Notes: generated by a model not told the origin, from the letters alone. 14,347 nt of DNA from JAJYVT01 sp036796435 (GCA_036796435.1 DAIRCY010000061.1:1-14347), one strand, 5' to 3'; counted from the stretch's first letter, positions 1-7,604 are shown. A program made the numbers and translations.

Positions 1-1011
1 CCGGCGGCCCAGCGGCGGCCCAACATCCTGCTCGCGGCGGTGCACTACCTGCTCCTGTCGGGCTCCGACGACCCGCTCGCCCGCCACTACCCGACCGTGC
101 TCGCGTGGCGCGGCGAGGACCCGGCCTCGGTACTCGGCCCCGACGCGCCCGACCTCTACCCTGCCTTCGCCGCCTTCTGTGGTCGCCATCGTGACGCCGT
201 CGCGGCGCTCGTCGCGACGCGGGCGACGCAGACGAACGAGGTGGGACGTTGCGCCGCGCTCCTCCCCGCCTTGTCGACGATCGCGCAGCGATCGGGCGCG
301 CCGCTCGCCGTCGTGGACCTCGGCGCAGCGGCGGGGCTGAACCTCCTCTTCGACCGCTACGCCTACGACTACCGCACCCCGTCGGGCGAGCGGACGGCCG
401 CGGGTGACCCGGACAGTCCGGTCGTGCTCCGCTGCGAGGTGCGTCAGGGACCGGTGCCGGCCGCGGTGCCGGCCGTCGCTGCGCGGGTGGGTCTCGACCG
501 TCATCCTGTCGACGTGCGCGACGACGACGAGGCGCGCTGGCTCCTCGCCTGCCAGTGGCCCGACAACCTCGACCGCTTCGAGGTGGCGCGTGCGGCCATC
601 GACGCGGCGCGCGGCCGTCCGGACCTGCCGGTGGTGCGCCGGGGAGACGCGCTCTGCGACCTCGGCGCACTGGTCGAGTCGATGCCCGAGGACGCGCACG
701 TCTGTGTGGTCCACTCGTGGGTGGCCGCCTATTTCACCCCGGCGGAGCAGCAGGCCCTCGGCGTGCTGCTCGCCGGGCTCTCGGCCTCGCGACCCTTGTC
801 GTGGGTGTTCGCCGAGGCCCCCTACGAGGTGCCGGGGCTCCCGGTCCCTCCCCCTCCGGGCGACAAGGTGCGCGGTGCGACGGCCGTCGTCCTCGTGGAG
901 CACAAGGAGCGCACCGGGCCCGTCGCGCACCGCCTCGCCGACATGCACTCGCACGGCCGGTGGCTCCACTGGTACGGGGCAGCGGCGAGAGAGAGCACGA
1001 GGCGCGGCTGA
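1..1011 (+). CDS. DUF2332 family protein, 5' end outside window
   Basis: The reading frame is open from base 1, so the true start lies upstream. The GTG at 40 is internal, because the residues before it (RRPNILLAAVHYLLLSG) already match the conserved DUF2332 start region. The 336 visible residues carry the family features: RATQTNEVGRCAALLP at about residues 74-89, a glycine-rich VVDLGAAAGLNL segment at 104-115 resembling a nucleotide- or SAM-binding loop, and a C-terminal HGRWLHWYG block. DUF2332 proteins are about 330-350 residues and common in actinobacteria; no reaction has been established that I know of. A methyltransferase-like fold is a guess from the glycine loop. The gene converges on dinB with only 10 bases between the stop codons. 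The family call is good; the function is unknown. Confidence 0.85.
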   Translation, partial: PAAQRRPNILLAAVHYLLLSGSDDPLARHYPTVLAWRGEDPASVLGPDAPDLYPAFAAFCGRHRDAVAALVATRATQTNEVGRCAALLPALSTIAQRSGAPLAVVDLGAAAGLNLLFDRYAYDYRTPSGERTAAGDPDSPVVLRCEVRQGPVPAAVPAVAARVGLDRHPVDVRDDDEARWLLACQWPDNLDRFEVARAAIDAARGRPDLPVVRRGDALCDLGALVESMPEDAHVCVVHSWVAAYFTPAEQQALGVLLAGLSASRPLSWVFAEAPYEVPGLPVPPPPGDKVRGATAVVLVEHKERTGPVAHRLADMHSHGRWLHWYGAAARESTRRG

Positions 1012-1021
1012 GGGGCCCGCG

Positions 1022-2446
1022 TCAGGAGCTCGGATCATCCCCCGCCGTGGTGCCCGGTGCACCGGCTCGGTCGGCGCGCGGTCCCCACGGCGCGTCCCGA
1101 CGAGCCGGGACGACGATCCCGTCGGGGCCGACCATCGAGGCGGTGCCGACGGCCGTGGTGCCGAAGCGGCGCCTGATGCCGTCGATAGCCGCCGTCACCT
1201 CGCGCCAGTGCTCCTCGCGGATCGCGGCGTCCGCCGCTCCCCCCGACGGCGTGCGGGTCGGCGGTGCGTCGAGGTCGAAACGGAGCTGACGTCCCGATGT
1301 CGCGGGCTGGAGCCCCGAGACGCTCACTCCCAACAGCCGCGCGCCCATGGGAAGCTCCACGACGTCGAGCAGGGCGGACGCGATGGCGCCGATTGCGGAC
1401 CCCGTGTCCAGCGCGAGGTCCATGGTGTGCCCCCGGGTGACGAGCGAGAAGTCCGCGAGCTTCACCTTCACCGTCACCGTCCGTCCCGCGAGCCCGCTCG
1501 TGCGCAGGTGGCCGGCGACGGACTCGGCCATGCGCTGCACGTGACGCTGGAGCACCTTGCGGTCGACGATGTCCTCGCGGAAGGTCTCCTCGTGGCCGAC
1601 CGACTTCGCAGCCCTGTCCGGGACGACGGGCTCGGGATCCTCGCCCCGGGCGAGCGCGAAGAGGTGGCGACCGTGCGCCTTGCCGAGCGAGCGGACGAGC
1701 ACCGCCTCGGGCAGCGCCGCGAGGTCGCCCACCGTCCGCACTCCGAGGGCGGCGAGCCGCTTGGCGGTCGCAGGTCCCACTCCCCAGAGCTGCTCGACCG
1801 ATTTCGGATGCAGGAAGGCGAGCTCCTCGTGGGGAGCGATGACCACGACCCCGGGTCCTGCCACCTTGCCGCTCCTGTCCGCTTTTGGCTTGGCGGCGCG
1901 CGAGGCGAGCTTCGCGATCATCTTCGAACGGCCCCCGCCGACCGAGCAGTCGAGGCTGAGCTCGTCGCGCACGCGGTCTCGGATGTCGGCGCCGATGGTG
2001 GCTGGGTCGCCGAGCAGGTGCAGCGCGCCGGCGACGTCGAGGAAGGCCTCGTCCAGTCCGATCGGCTCCACGAGCGGAGTGAACGAGTGGAGCACCTCGC
2101 GTAGCTGCGCGCTCACCTCGGCGTAGCGGCCGTAGTGACCGTCGACGAAGACCGCGTGGGGGCACAGCTGCCGGGCGCGCATCGACGGCATCGCGGAGTG
2201 GACGCCGAAGGCGCGTGCCTCGTAGGTGCACGAGGCGACGACGCCCCGAGCCCCGCTCCCCCCGACGATCACGGGCTTGCCGGCGAGCGCGGGGTCGTCG
2301 AGGACCTCGACCGAGGCGAAGAACGAGTCCATGTCCACGTGGAGGATGCTCGGCTCCTGCCTGCAGGACGGCGCCTCTGTGGTGGCGGCCCACCGCCTCG
2401 TGCCGGCGCGCCCCGGCTCCCTCTCGGAGCGGCCGGTCACCTTCAC
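1022..2446 (-). CDS. dinB: DNA polymerase IV (Y family, translesion)
   Basis: Error-prone Y-family polymerase that bypasses lesions in cytoplasmic DNA replication. The palm motif HVDMDSFFASVE lies at residues 36-47, with Asp38 as a metal ligand and Phe43 as the expected steric gate. The second acidic pair is in PIGLDEAFLDV (Asp132, Glu133). Helix-hairpin-helix sequence (QLWGVGPATAKRL), the little-finger domain and the actinobacterial C-terminal block RRFGTTAV follow. The chosen GTG at 2446 overlaps the PIG-L stop as GTGA and gives 474 residues. The only ATG near the N-terminus falls inside HVDMD, too late to be the start; a GTG two codons downstream is an alternative. The 33 residues before the core are family-atypical but have coding-like third positions. 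A probable but degenerate beta-clamp motif, QLRF, lies near residue 402. As the last gene of the LysM-nrdR-PIG-L run it is probably SOS-induced. Confidence 0.93.
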   Translation of the reverse strand: MKVTGRSEREPGRAGTRRWAATTEAPSCRQEPSILHVDMDSFFASVEVLDDPALAGKPVIVGGSGARGVVASCTYEARAFGVHSAMPSMRARQLCPHAVFVDGHYGRYAEVSAQLREVLHSFTPLVEPIGLDEAFLDVAGALHLLGDPATIGADIRDRVRDELSLDCSVGGGRSKMIAKLASRAAKPKADRSGKVAGPGVVVIAPHEELAFLHPKSVEQLWGVGPATAKRLAALGVRTVGDLAALPEAVLVRSLGKAHGRHLFALARGEDPEPVVPDRAAKSVGHEETFREDIVDRKVLQRHVQRMAESVAGHLRTSGLAGRTVTVKVKLADFSLVTRGHTMDLALDTGSAIGAIASALLDVVELPMGARLLGVSVSGLQPATSGRQLRFDLDAPPTRTPSGGAADAAIREEHWREVTAAIDGIRRRFGTTAVGTASMVGPDGIVVPARRDAPWGPRADRAGAPGTTAGDDPSS

Positions 2447-3156
2447 GACCCGAGGCGCAGCCGGCGAAATCCTTCTGCGTGCCCGACCCCCGCGCGCCGA
2501 CCCTCTTCTTCGGCGCGGCGCACCACAGCCTCGGCCGCCCAGCCGGCGTCGGCGCCCGCGAACTGGCTGCGGTGGCACTCGACTGCTGCCGCCTTCACCT
2601 CGACGGTGTCGTCGATGTCCACGAAGACGTCGGGCTCGAGGGTGCCGGTGAGGTACGCCACGGAGACCTGATGCGGCGGCCCCGCCTCGGGGAAGTAGTG
2701 CGGCAGGGCCGCCGAGGGCGACAAGGCGTCGAGGAGCGCCCACCCCGCCGCCCGGTGGTCCCGGTGGTTGAAGTACTCCTGGCCGAAGAAGACCGCCGTG
2801 GGGTCGTGGCCGAGGACCACCTCGGGCTTCACGGCACGCACCAGCGCCACCAGCTCCTCCACGAAGGCGGGGCGGCGGTCGAGCTCGCCGTCGGGCGCGC
2901 CGAGGACACGGTGGGAGGCGAGACCGATCGTCGCGGCCGACGCCGCGAGCTCGGCAGCTCGGCGCCGTACGAGCTCGTCGGGGCGGACCTCGGGATCGGA
3001 CGTGCCGCGTCCGCCGTCGGTGCACACGACGAGGTGCACCGCGCACCCCTGCTTCGCCCAGCGGGCCAACGTGCCGCCGCACGCGACGTCGGCGTCGTCA
3101 GGGTGGGCGTAGACGGCGAGGGCCACTCCGGGCACACCCGTCACGAGCTCGGCCAT
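2443..3156 (-). CDS. PIG-L family zinc deacetylase (LmbE-like)
   Basis: Predicted zinc-dependent N-acetyl-sugar deacetylase or amidase of the PIG-L/LmbE family, 237 residues. The signature AHPDDADVACGG is at residues 17-28 and HRDH at 131-134. By analogy with MshB, His18, Asp21 and His134 would bind zinc and Asp20 would be the general base. Actinobacterial relatives include MshB and Mca of mycothiol metabolism and antibiotic-pathway enzymes; the substrate here cannot be read from sequence. There is no signal peptide, so it is probably cytoplasmic. The ATG at 3156 was chosen, 20 bases after the nrdR stop; a GTG at 3165 is an alternative. The stop overlaps the dinB start by four bases, implying translational coupling to a DNA-repair gene, which is an unusual partner. 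Confidence 0.88.
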   Translation of the reverse strand: MAELVTGVPGVALAVYAHPDDADVACGGTLARWAKQGCAVHLVVCTDGGRGTSDPEVRPDELVRRRAAELAASAATIGLASHRVLGAPDGELDRRPAFVEELVALVRAVKPEVVLGHDPTAVFFGQEYFNHRDHRAAGWALLDALSPSAALPHYFPEAGPPHQVSVAYLTGTLEPDVFVDIDDTVEVKAAAVECHRSQFAGADAGWAAEAVVRRAEEEGRRAGVGHAEGFRRLRLGS

Positions 3157-3176
3157 GGCGCGCACGCAGCGGGCCC

Positions 3177-3647
3177 TCAGGCCCGCTGCTTGGGCTCGGT
3201 CGTCTTGATCAGCAGGCCGACCTCCCGCTGGAAGTCCCCGGCGTCCTCGAACCCCTTGTAGACGCTCGCGAACCGCAGGTACGCGACGTCGTCGAGCGCC
3301 TTCAGCTGCTCGAGCACGGCCATGCCCACCTGCTGGGACGTGGGGTCGAGCGACGCGGCGCGCAGCCCCTCTTCGACCCGGCTCGCGAGCTCCTGGAGCA
3401 TGTCGTCGGTAACCGGCCGGTTCTTGCACGCCGCCTGGACGCCGGCGATCAGCTTCGCCCGGTCGAAGGGCTCCCGCTGGCCCGACCGCTTGACCACCCA
3501 CAGCGGCTGCTCCTCGACCCGCTCGAAGGTAGTGAAGCGGCGCGCGCACCCGAGGCACTCCCGCCGCCGGCGGATCGCCGCCCCCTCGTCCGAGACGCGG
3601 GAGTCCACGACCCGGTCGTCGTCTGCTCCGCACCACGGGCACCGCAC
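3177..3647 (-). CDS. nrdR: Transcriptional repressor NrdR
   Basis: Repressor of ribonucleotide reductase genes that senses (d)ATP through an ATP-cone. The 156 residues match the usual family length. A four-cysteine zinc ribbon is formed by CPWC (Cys3, Cys6) and CLGC (Cys31, Cys34), followed by RRFTTFER. An ATP-cone of about 90 residues begins near WVVKRSGQREPFDRAKL (residue 50). The GTG at 3647 was chosen because it places the zinc ribbon at the very N-terminus; the frame stays open upstream, but that sequence does not look like protein. It lies 58 bases after the LysM stop and 20 before the PIG-L start. lexA-LysM-nrdR linkage is a conserved actinobacterial arrangement. A weak -10-like TAACGT seven bases before the GTG could allow an internal, leaderless transcript (low confidence). 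Confidence 0.95.
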   Translation of the reverse strand: MRCPWCGADDDRVVDSRVSDEGAAIRRRRECLGCARRFTTFERVEEQPLWVVKRSGQREPFDRAKLIAGVQAACKNRPVTDDMLQELASRVEEGLRAASLDPTSQQVGMAVLEQLKALDDVAYLRFASVYKGFEDAGDFQREVGLLIKTTEPKQRA

Positions 3648-3705
3648 CTGTGCGACGTTAGTGCTGCCCTCCGGCCGCACCCGGTCGACACCGCCGGCGC
3701 GAGGC

Positions 3706-4170
3706 TCACGGAATCGAGAGGCGCTCGCCCGGCACGACGACGCCCGACCCGGTCTCCTTGGCGAGCGCCTCGGCGAGCGGCCGAGGGTCGCCGCCGCCGT
3801 CGAAGCGGGCCGCGATCGACCAGAGGGTGTCGCCGGGGCGGACCACGTAGACAGCGGCGCCCGGGACCTGCCCGTGCGATCCGGCACGCACGGCCGGCGC
3901 CGAGCCGCCGACGAGAGAGAAGGGAAGCGACAGCCCGCAGACGAGGCCGGCCACCACGCCGGCGAGCACCACGACGCGCCGCCTGCGCTGGAGGGCCGCC
4001 CGCCGACTTCTCCGCTCGGTCACGTCGGGGCGGCGCCGGACTGGTGCGCCGGCGCCCGTGGCAGGCTCGTCGCCCGCCACGAGCTGGAGGGCCGGACGCG
4101 GCCAGGAAGCGCCGAAGAAGTCGCCGGGCCAGTCGGCCGACTCGGTGTCCAACAGCGGTGCGATCGCCAT
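3706..4170 (-). CDS. LysM-domain membrane protein, probable SOS cell-division inhibitor (ChiZ/DivS position)
   Basis: 154-residue protein with a Pro/Arg-rich cytoplasmic N-terminus (1-64), one membrane segment (about 66-88, VVVLAGVVAGLVCGL) and a C-terminal LysM domain (107-153) starting YVVRPGDTLWSIA. LysM binds peptidoglycan outside the membrane, so topology is N-in, C-out. The ATG at 4170 has GAGGAG (4184-4179) eight bases upstream. Gene order, size and layout match M. tuberculosis Rv2719c (ChiZ), Corynebacterium DivS and, in concept, Bacillus YneA: SOS-induced proteins that delay division. These relatives diverge strongly in sequence, so the function is inferred from position, architecture and the SOS boxes upstream. 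No separate hydrolase domain is visible. Confidence 0.85.
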   Translation of the reverse strand: MAIAPLLDTESADWPGDFFGASWPRPALQLVAGDEPATGAGAPVRRRPDVTERRSRRAALQRRRRVVVLAGVVAGLVCGLSLPFSLVGGSAPAVRAGSHGQVPGAAVYVVRPGDTLWSIAARFDGGGDPRPLAEALAKETGSGVVVPGERLSIP

Positions 4171-4232
4171 GCCTCTCGCTCCTCGTCCAGGTTCCCCGGC
4201 CGGAAGACCCGCTCCGGTTCTACTTGCCGGTG

Positions 4233-4248
4233 ACGAACGTCTGTTCGT
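4233..4248. promoter_or_regulatory. LexA-binding SOS box 1
   Basis: ACGAACGTCTGTTCGT is a perfect inverted repeat of ACGAAC/GTTCGT around a 4-base centre and fits the actinobacterial/Gram-positive LexA box CGAAC-N4-GTTCG. It lies just downstream of the probable start of the LysM transcript, where bound LexA would block elongation or initiation. Confidence 0.85.
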
Positions 4249-4258
4249 TCCTTCTTCC

Positions 4259-4288
4259 ATCTCAACACGAACACCTGTTCGTTGTCAA
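4259..4288 (-). promoter_or_regulatory. Candidate promoter for the LysM-nrdR-PIG-L-dinB run
   Basis: On the minus strand a perfect -35 hexamer TTGACA (4288-4283) is followed after 18 bases by a weak -10 TGAGAT (4264-4259). SOS box 2 fills the spacer and SOS box 1 lies just after the expected transcription start near 4252. The -35 is strong; the -10 match is poor, so the exact start is uncertain. Confidence 0.5.
4267..4282. promoter_or_regulatory. LexA-binding SOS box 2
   Basis: ACGAACACCTGTTCGT has perfect 7-base arms (ACGAACA/TGTTCGT) and the full CGAAC-N4-GTTCG core. It is the most symmetrical box in the region. It sits inside the spacer between the proposed -35 (TTGACA) and -10 of the LysM promoter on the minus strand, a direct repressing position. 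Confidence 0.9.
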
Positions 4289-4296
4289 CGTCCCCG

Positions 4297-4312
4297 GCGA
4301 ACAGATGTTTGC
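4297..4312. promoter_or_regulatory. LexA-binding SOS box 3
   Basis: GCGAACAGATGTTTGC is an inverted repeat with one mismatch in its 7-base arms (GCGAACA against TGTTTGC). It has the CGAAC half-site and a degenerate second half-site (GTTTG). It overlaps the proposed lexA -35. Confidence 0.75.
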
Positions 4313-4337
4313 TCTCCAGGGCCGGGGTGGCTATCCT
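4309..4337 (+). promoter_or_regulatory. Candidate lexA promoter
   Basis: TTGCTC (4309-4314) and TATCCT (4332-4337) are separated by 17 bases. The -10 matches four of six consensus positions, the -35 three. SOS box 3 overlaps the -35, and SOS box 4 begins five bases after the -10, over the expected transcription start. This fits LexA autorepression. Confidence 0.45.
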
Positions 4338-4341
4338 TTCG

Positions 4342-4357
4342 GCAAACACACGTTCGT
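4342..4357. promoter_or_regulatory. LexA-binding SOS box 4
   Basis: GCAAACACACGTTCGT has one perfect half-site (GTTCGT) and one degenerate half-site (GCAAAC) at the correct 4-base spacing. It lies 34 bases before the lexA start codon, where it would support autorepression of lexA. Confidence 0.65.
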
Positions 4358-4391
4358 CGTCACCGGCGAGCCTACGAGGGGGTTGTGACAG

Positions 4392-5021
4392 ATGGCACAG
4401 GCGCTCACCGGCAAGCGGCAGCAGATCCTCGAGTTCATCGGCGACTGCCTGCGAGAGCGGGGCTACCCGCCCTCGGTCCGTGAGATCGGTGAGGCGGTCG
4501 GCCTCGCGTCGTCAGCGACGGTGCACAGCCACCTCGCCGTGCTCCAGCGGGAGGGCTACCTCCAGCGGGACCCGACCAAGCCCCGCGCGATCCAGGTGCG
4601 CTACGAGCGGACGTCGCAGGTCGCCATGGCCGCCGGCCCGGTCCGCCACGTCCCGCTGCTCGGGGACGTGGCCGCGGGCACCGGCGTGCTGGCCCAGGAG
4701 AACGTCGAGGAGATCGTCGCGCTGCCCGAGGGCTTCACCGGCACCGGCTCCCTCTTCATGCTCCGCGTCAGGGGTGACTCGATGATCGAGGCCGGCATCT
4801 TCGACGGCGACTACGTCGTCTGCCGCCAGCAACCCGAGGCGGAGAACGGTGACACCGTCGTGGCCGGCATCCCCGGCGACGAGGCGACGGTGAAGGTCCT
4901 CTCGCGCCGAGGGCGCAAGGTGGTGCTGTCGCCGCGCAACTCGGCTCTCGCCCCGATGGAGCTCGCGCCCGGTGACGTCACCATCTACGGGAAGGTCGTC
5001 ACCGTCCTTCGGCGGCTCTGA
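4392..5021 (+). CDS. lexA: SOS repressor LexA
   Basis: Repressor of the DNA-damage regulon and a self-cleaving serine protease triggered by RecA-ssDNA. The 209 residues show an N-terminal winged helix-turn-helix (1-70; LTGKRQQILEFI, then YPPSVREIGEAVGL and SATVHSHLAVLQREGY). The cleavage site Ala95-Gly96 is in GDVAAGTGVL, Ser130 in RGDSMIEAGI, and Lys168 in EATVKVL completes the Ser-Lys dyad. All key residues are present. The ATG at 4392 has a GAGGGGG ribosome-binding site (4376-4382) nine bases upstream. It is divergent from the LysM gene across four SOS boxes and converges on dapE with 13 bases between the stops. Confidence 0.98.
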   Translation: MAQALTGKRQQILEFIGDCLRERGYPPSVREIGEAVGLASSATVHSHLAVLQREGYLQRDPTKPRAIQVRYERTSQVAMAAGPVRHVPLLGDVAAGTGVLAQENVEEIVALPEGFTGTGSLFMLRVRGDSMIEAGIFDGDYVVCRQQPEAENGDTVVAGIPGDEATVKVLSRRGRKVVLSPRNSALAPMELAPGDVTIYGKVVTVLRRL

Positions 5022-5029
5022 GGCCGCCG
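5010..5029. terminator. GC-rich hairpin across the lexA stop codon
   Basis: CGGCGGC (5010-5016) and GCCGCCG (5023-5029) form a perfect 7-base stem with a 6-base loop that contains the lexA stop. It lies at the convergent ends of lexA and dapE. There is no T-run on either side, so termination would be of the U-less type sometimes proposed for actinobacteria. Confidence 0.35.
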
Positions 5030-5034
5030 CTGGC

Positions 5035-6125
5035 TCACGCGCCTTCTCGAAGCACGCTTTCGAGCACCTCTCGGACGCGCTCGAGCGACGCGCGCGTCAC
5101 GTGCTCGTCCGCATGGTGCGCGAGCAGCGGGTCGCCCGGCCCGAAGTTGGTGGCGGGGACGCCGTGCGCCCACATGGTGGCGACGTCGGTCCAGCCGAGC
5201 TTCGCCCTCGGGGGGTGGCCGCTGCGGGCGACGAGCGACGCGAGGAGCGGATGCGAGAGCACCGGCGGGGCCCCGTCGGCCGCGTCGACGAGCGTCACGT
5301 GGTCGCCGAGCGCCTCGTCGAGCACACCGTCGGTGAGCCCGCGCACTTCCCCCATGGCGGCGGCCGCGTCGCGATCGGGTGCGAAGCGGTGGTTCACCGT
5401 GAGGACGGCGCGGTCGGGGACGACGTTGCCGGCGACGCCGCCCGAGACGAAGACCGCCTGCAGCTGCTCGCCGTAGTCGCATCCGTCGAGCTCGACGGTC
5501 CGTCCCTTCCACGAGGCGAGTCGCTCGAGGACGGGGGCGAGGCGGTGGATCGCGTTGCGGCCCTTGAACGGCCGCGCGCTGTGGGCCCGCACGCCACCGA
5601 GATGGATCTCGGCGCGCAGGCTCCCCTGGCAGCCTGCCTCGACGCGGGCGTCAGTCGGCTCGCAGAGGATCGCGGCGTCGGACTCGAGCAGGTCCGGCCG
5701 AACGTCCCACAACTCGACAAGGCCGTTCTCGCTTCGCGCGATCTCCTCTCGCGCATAGAGGCACCACGTGACGTCGACGGCCGGGGCGTCGCACCTCGCG
5801 GCCAGATCGAGGATCACCGCGACTCCGCCCTTCATGTCGCACGCGCCGACACCCCACACCGCGTCGTCGACGACGCGGGCGGTCTCGTTGCCGGCAGGGG
5901 GAACGGTGTCGAGGTGGCCCGCCACGAGCAGCCGCTGCTCACGCCCCAGGGACGTCCGTGCGACCACGTTGTCGCCGACCCTCGTGACGTCGAGCCACCG
6001 GTGGGCCGCGAGTCGCCGTGCGATCAGGTCTGCGAGGCCCGACTCGTTGCGGCTGACCGACGGGACGGCGACGAGCTCGGCGGTGGAGGCGACGAGGTCT
6101 GCAGCTCCGCCGGCCGCGGGCAGCG

Positions 6126-6129
<4 letters not shown>
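5035..6129 (-). CDS. dapE: Succinyl-diaminopimelate desuccinylase
   Basis: Hydrolyses N-succinyl-LL-diaminopimelate to LL-diaminopimelate and succinate in the cytoplasm. It is an M20-family di-zinc peptidase, 364 residues. Expected ligands and catalytic residues are visible: His72 in GHLDTVP, Asp98 in GACDMKGG, Glu128/Glu129 in AREEIA, Glu157 in CEPTD and a late His in HHADE (338-339). The pattern AREE followed by ENGL is like the Gram-positive/actinobacterial DapE type rather than the E. coli one. The GTG start at 6129 overlaps the dapD stop as GTGA, so translation is probably coupled. It converges on lexA. Confidence 0.93.
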
Positions 6130-6950
<821 letters not shown>

Positions 6951-6958
6951 GCAGCCAG

Positions 6959-6964
6959 ACTGTA
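6959..6964 (-). promoter_or_regulatory. Possible -10 element for leaderless dapD mRNA
   Basis: TACAGT on the minus strand ends nine bases from the dapD GTG, which would put the transcription start at or next to the start codon. No convincing -35 is present. It lies within the 17-base gap between two divergent genes. Confidence 0.3.
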
Positions 6965-6967
6965 CCG

Positions 6968-7543
6968 ATGGCCCAGCAAGACCGGTGGACGAGGGCGGAT
7001 GTCGCCCGCGGCGCCGCCTACGACCGGCGATTCGAGGAGCTGGCGGCGTCGGGGGTCGACGTCCACGGCGAAGCCGACTTCGTTTCCACTCTCGCGCCTC
7101 GGACGGTGCTCGACGCGGGGTGCGGCACGGGGCGCGTCGCGATCGAGCTCGCCCGGCGCGGCGTCGAGGTGGCAGGCGTCGACGTCGACCCCGCCATGCT
7201 CGAGGCCGCCCGCCGCAAGGCGCCCTCGCTCGTCTGGGTCGAAGCGGACCTCGCCACGCTCGATCTCGGACGCCGATTCGAGGTCGTCCTCACGGCCGGG
7301 AACGTCCTCCTGTTCGTCGCGCACGGCACCGAGGCCGGGGTCGTGGACCGGCTCGCACGGCATCTCGTCCAGGGCGGCCGCCTCGTCGCGGGTTTCTCCC
7401 TCGGCGGCGGGCTCACGGTCGGCGACTACGACGAGATGGCGACGGCGGCAGGCCTCTTCCTCGAGGCTCGGTTCTCCACCTGGGACGCGGCGCCGTTCGC
7501 CGAAACGAGCGACTACGCCGTGAGCGTCCACCGCGCGCGCTGA
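6968..7543 (+). CDS. Class I SAM-dependent methyltransferase, substrate unknown
   Basis: 191-residue protein with a Rossmann methyltransferase core. Motif I is VLDAGCGTG (47-55), with acidic residues at the end of strand 2 (VDVDP, 71-75) and a later AGNVLLF segment in the motif IV position. Shortness and sequence fit the Methyltransf_11/25 type acting on small molecules; no substrate domain is visible. The ATG at 6968 was chosen; upstream in-frame sequence runs antisense to dapD and has no protein-like pattern. It starts 17 bases from the divergent dapD start and lacks a clear ribosome-binding site, so the mRNA may be leaderless. It is the only plus-strand gene among the dap genes. Role unknown. 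Confidence 0.8.
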   Translation: MAQQDRWTRADVARGAAYDRRFEELAASGVDVHGEADFVSTLAPRTVLDAGCGTGRVAIELARRGVEVAGVDVDPAMLEAARRKAPSLVWVEADLATLDLGRRFEVVLTAGNVLLFVAHGTEAGVVDRLARHLVQGGRLVAGFSLGGGLTVGDYDEMATAAGLFLEARFSTWDAAPFAETSDYAVSVHRAR

Positions 7544-7592
7544 GGTGCTCGACCGGCTGCGCTGGCAGGCGCCGCGGCGCGCGCTGAGGTGC
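7533..7592. repeat. 16-base direct repeat at the methyltransferase 3' end
   Basis: GCGCGCGCTGAGGTGC occurs at 7533-7548, containing the methyltransferase stop codon, and again exactly at 7577-7592. The copies are 44 bases apart. Between them lies a perfect 12-base palindrome GCGCCGCGGCGC (7569-7580). Confidence 0.75.
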
Positions 7593-7601
7593 CTCGGCAC
7601 C
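7588..7601. terminator. Small hairpin between convergent genes
   Basis: GGTGC-CTCG-GCACC is a 5-base stem with a tetraloop in the 61-base gap between the methyltransferase and GNAT stops. There is no T-run. It could be a weak bidirectional terminator. Confidence 0.25.
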
Positions 7602-7604
7602 GGG

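Noticed and set aside
1003..1021. CGCGG-N9-CCGCG hairpin between DUF2332 and dinB as a terminator
   Set aside because: Only a 5-base stem with a 9-base loop and no T-run; expected by chance in sequence this GC-rich.
404..2104. 566-codon open frame on the plus strand spanning the DUF2332 end and antisense to dinB
   Set aside because: Arg/Ser/Pro-rich shadow sequence with no domain pattern. In very high-GC DNA, long antisense open frames arise because stop codons are rare; the real genes on both strands here have clear motifs.
1022..3082. A 686-codon frame that would fuse extra sequence to the DinB N-terminus
   Set aside because: The part upstream of 2446 is an out-of-frame reading of the PIG-L gene (Arg/Pro-rich, no family pattern). 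The GTGA overlap gives a natural start.
3177..3887. NrdR with an 80-residue N-terminal extension
   Set aside because: NrdR normally begins at the CPWC zinc ribbon. The extension overlaps the LysM coding region in another frame and looks random.
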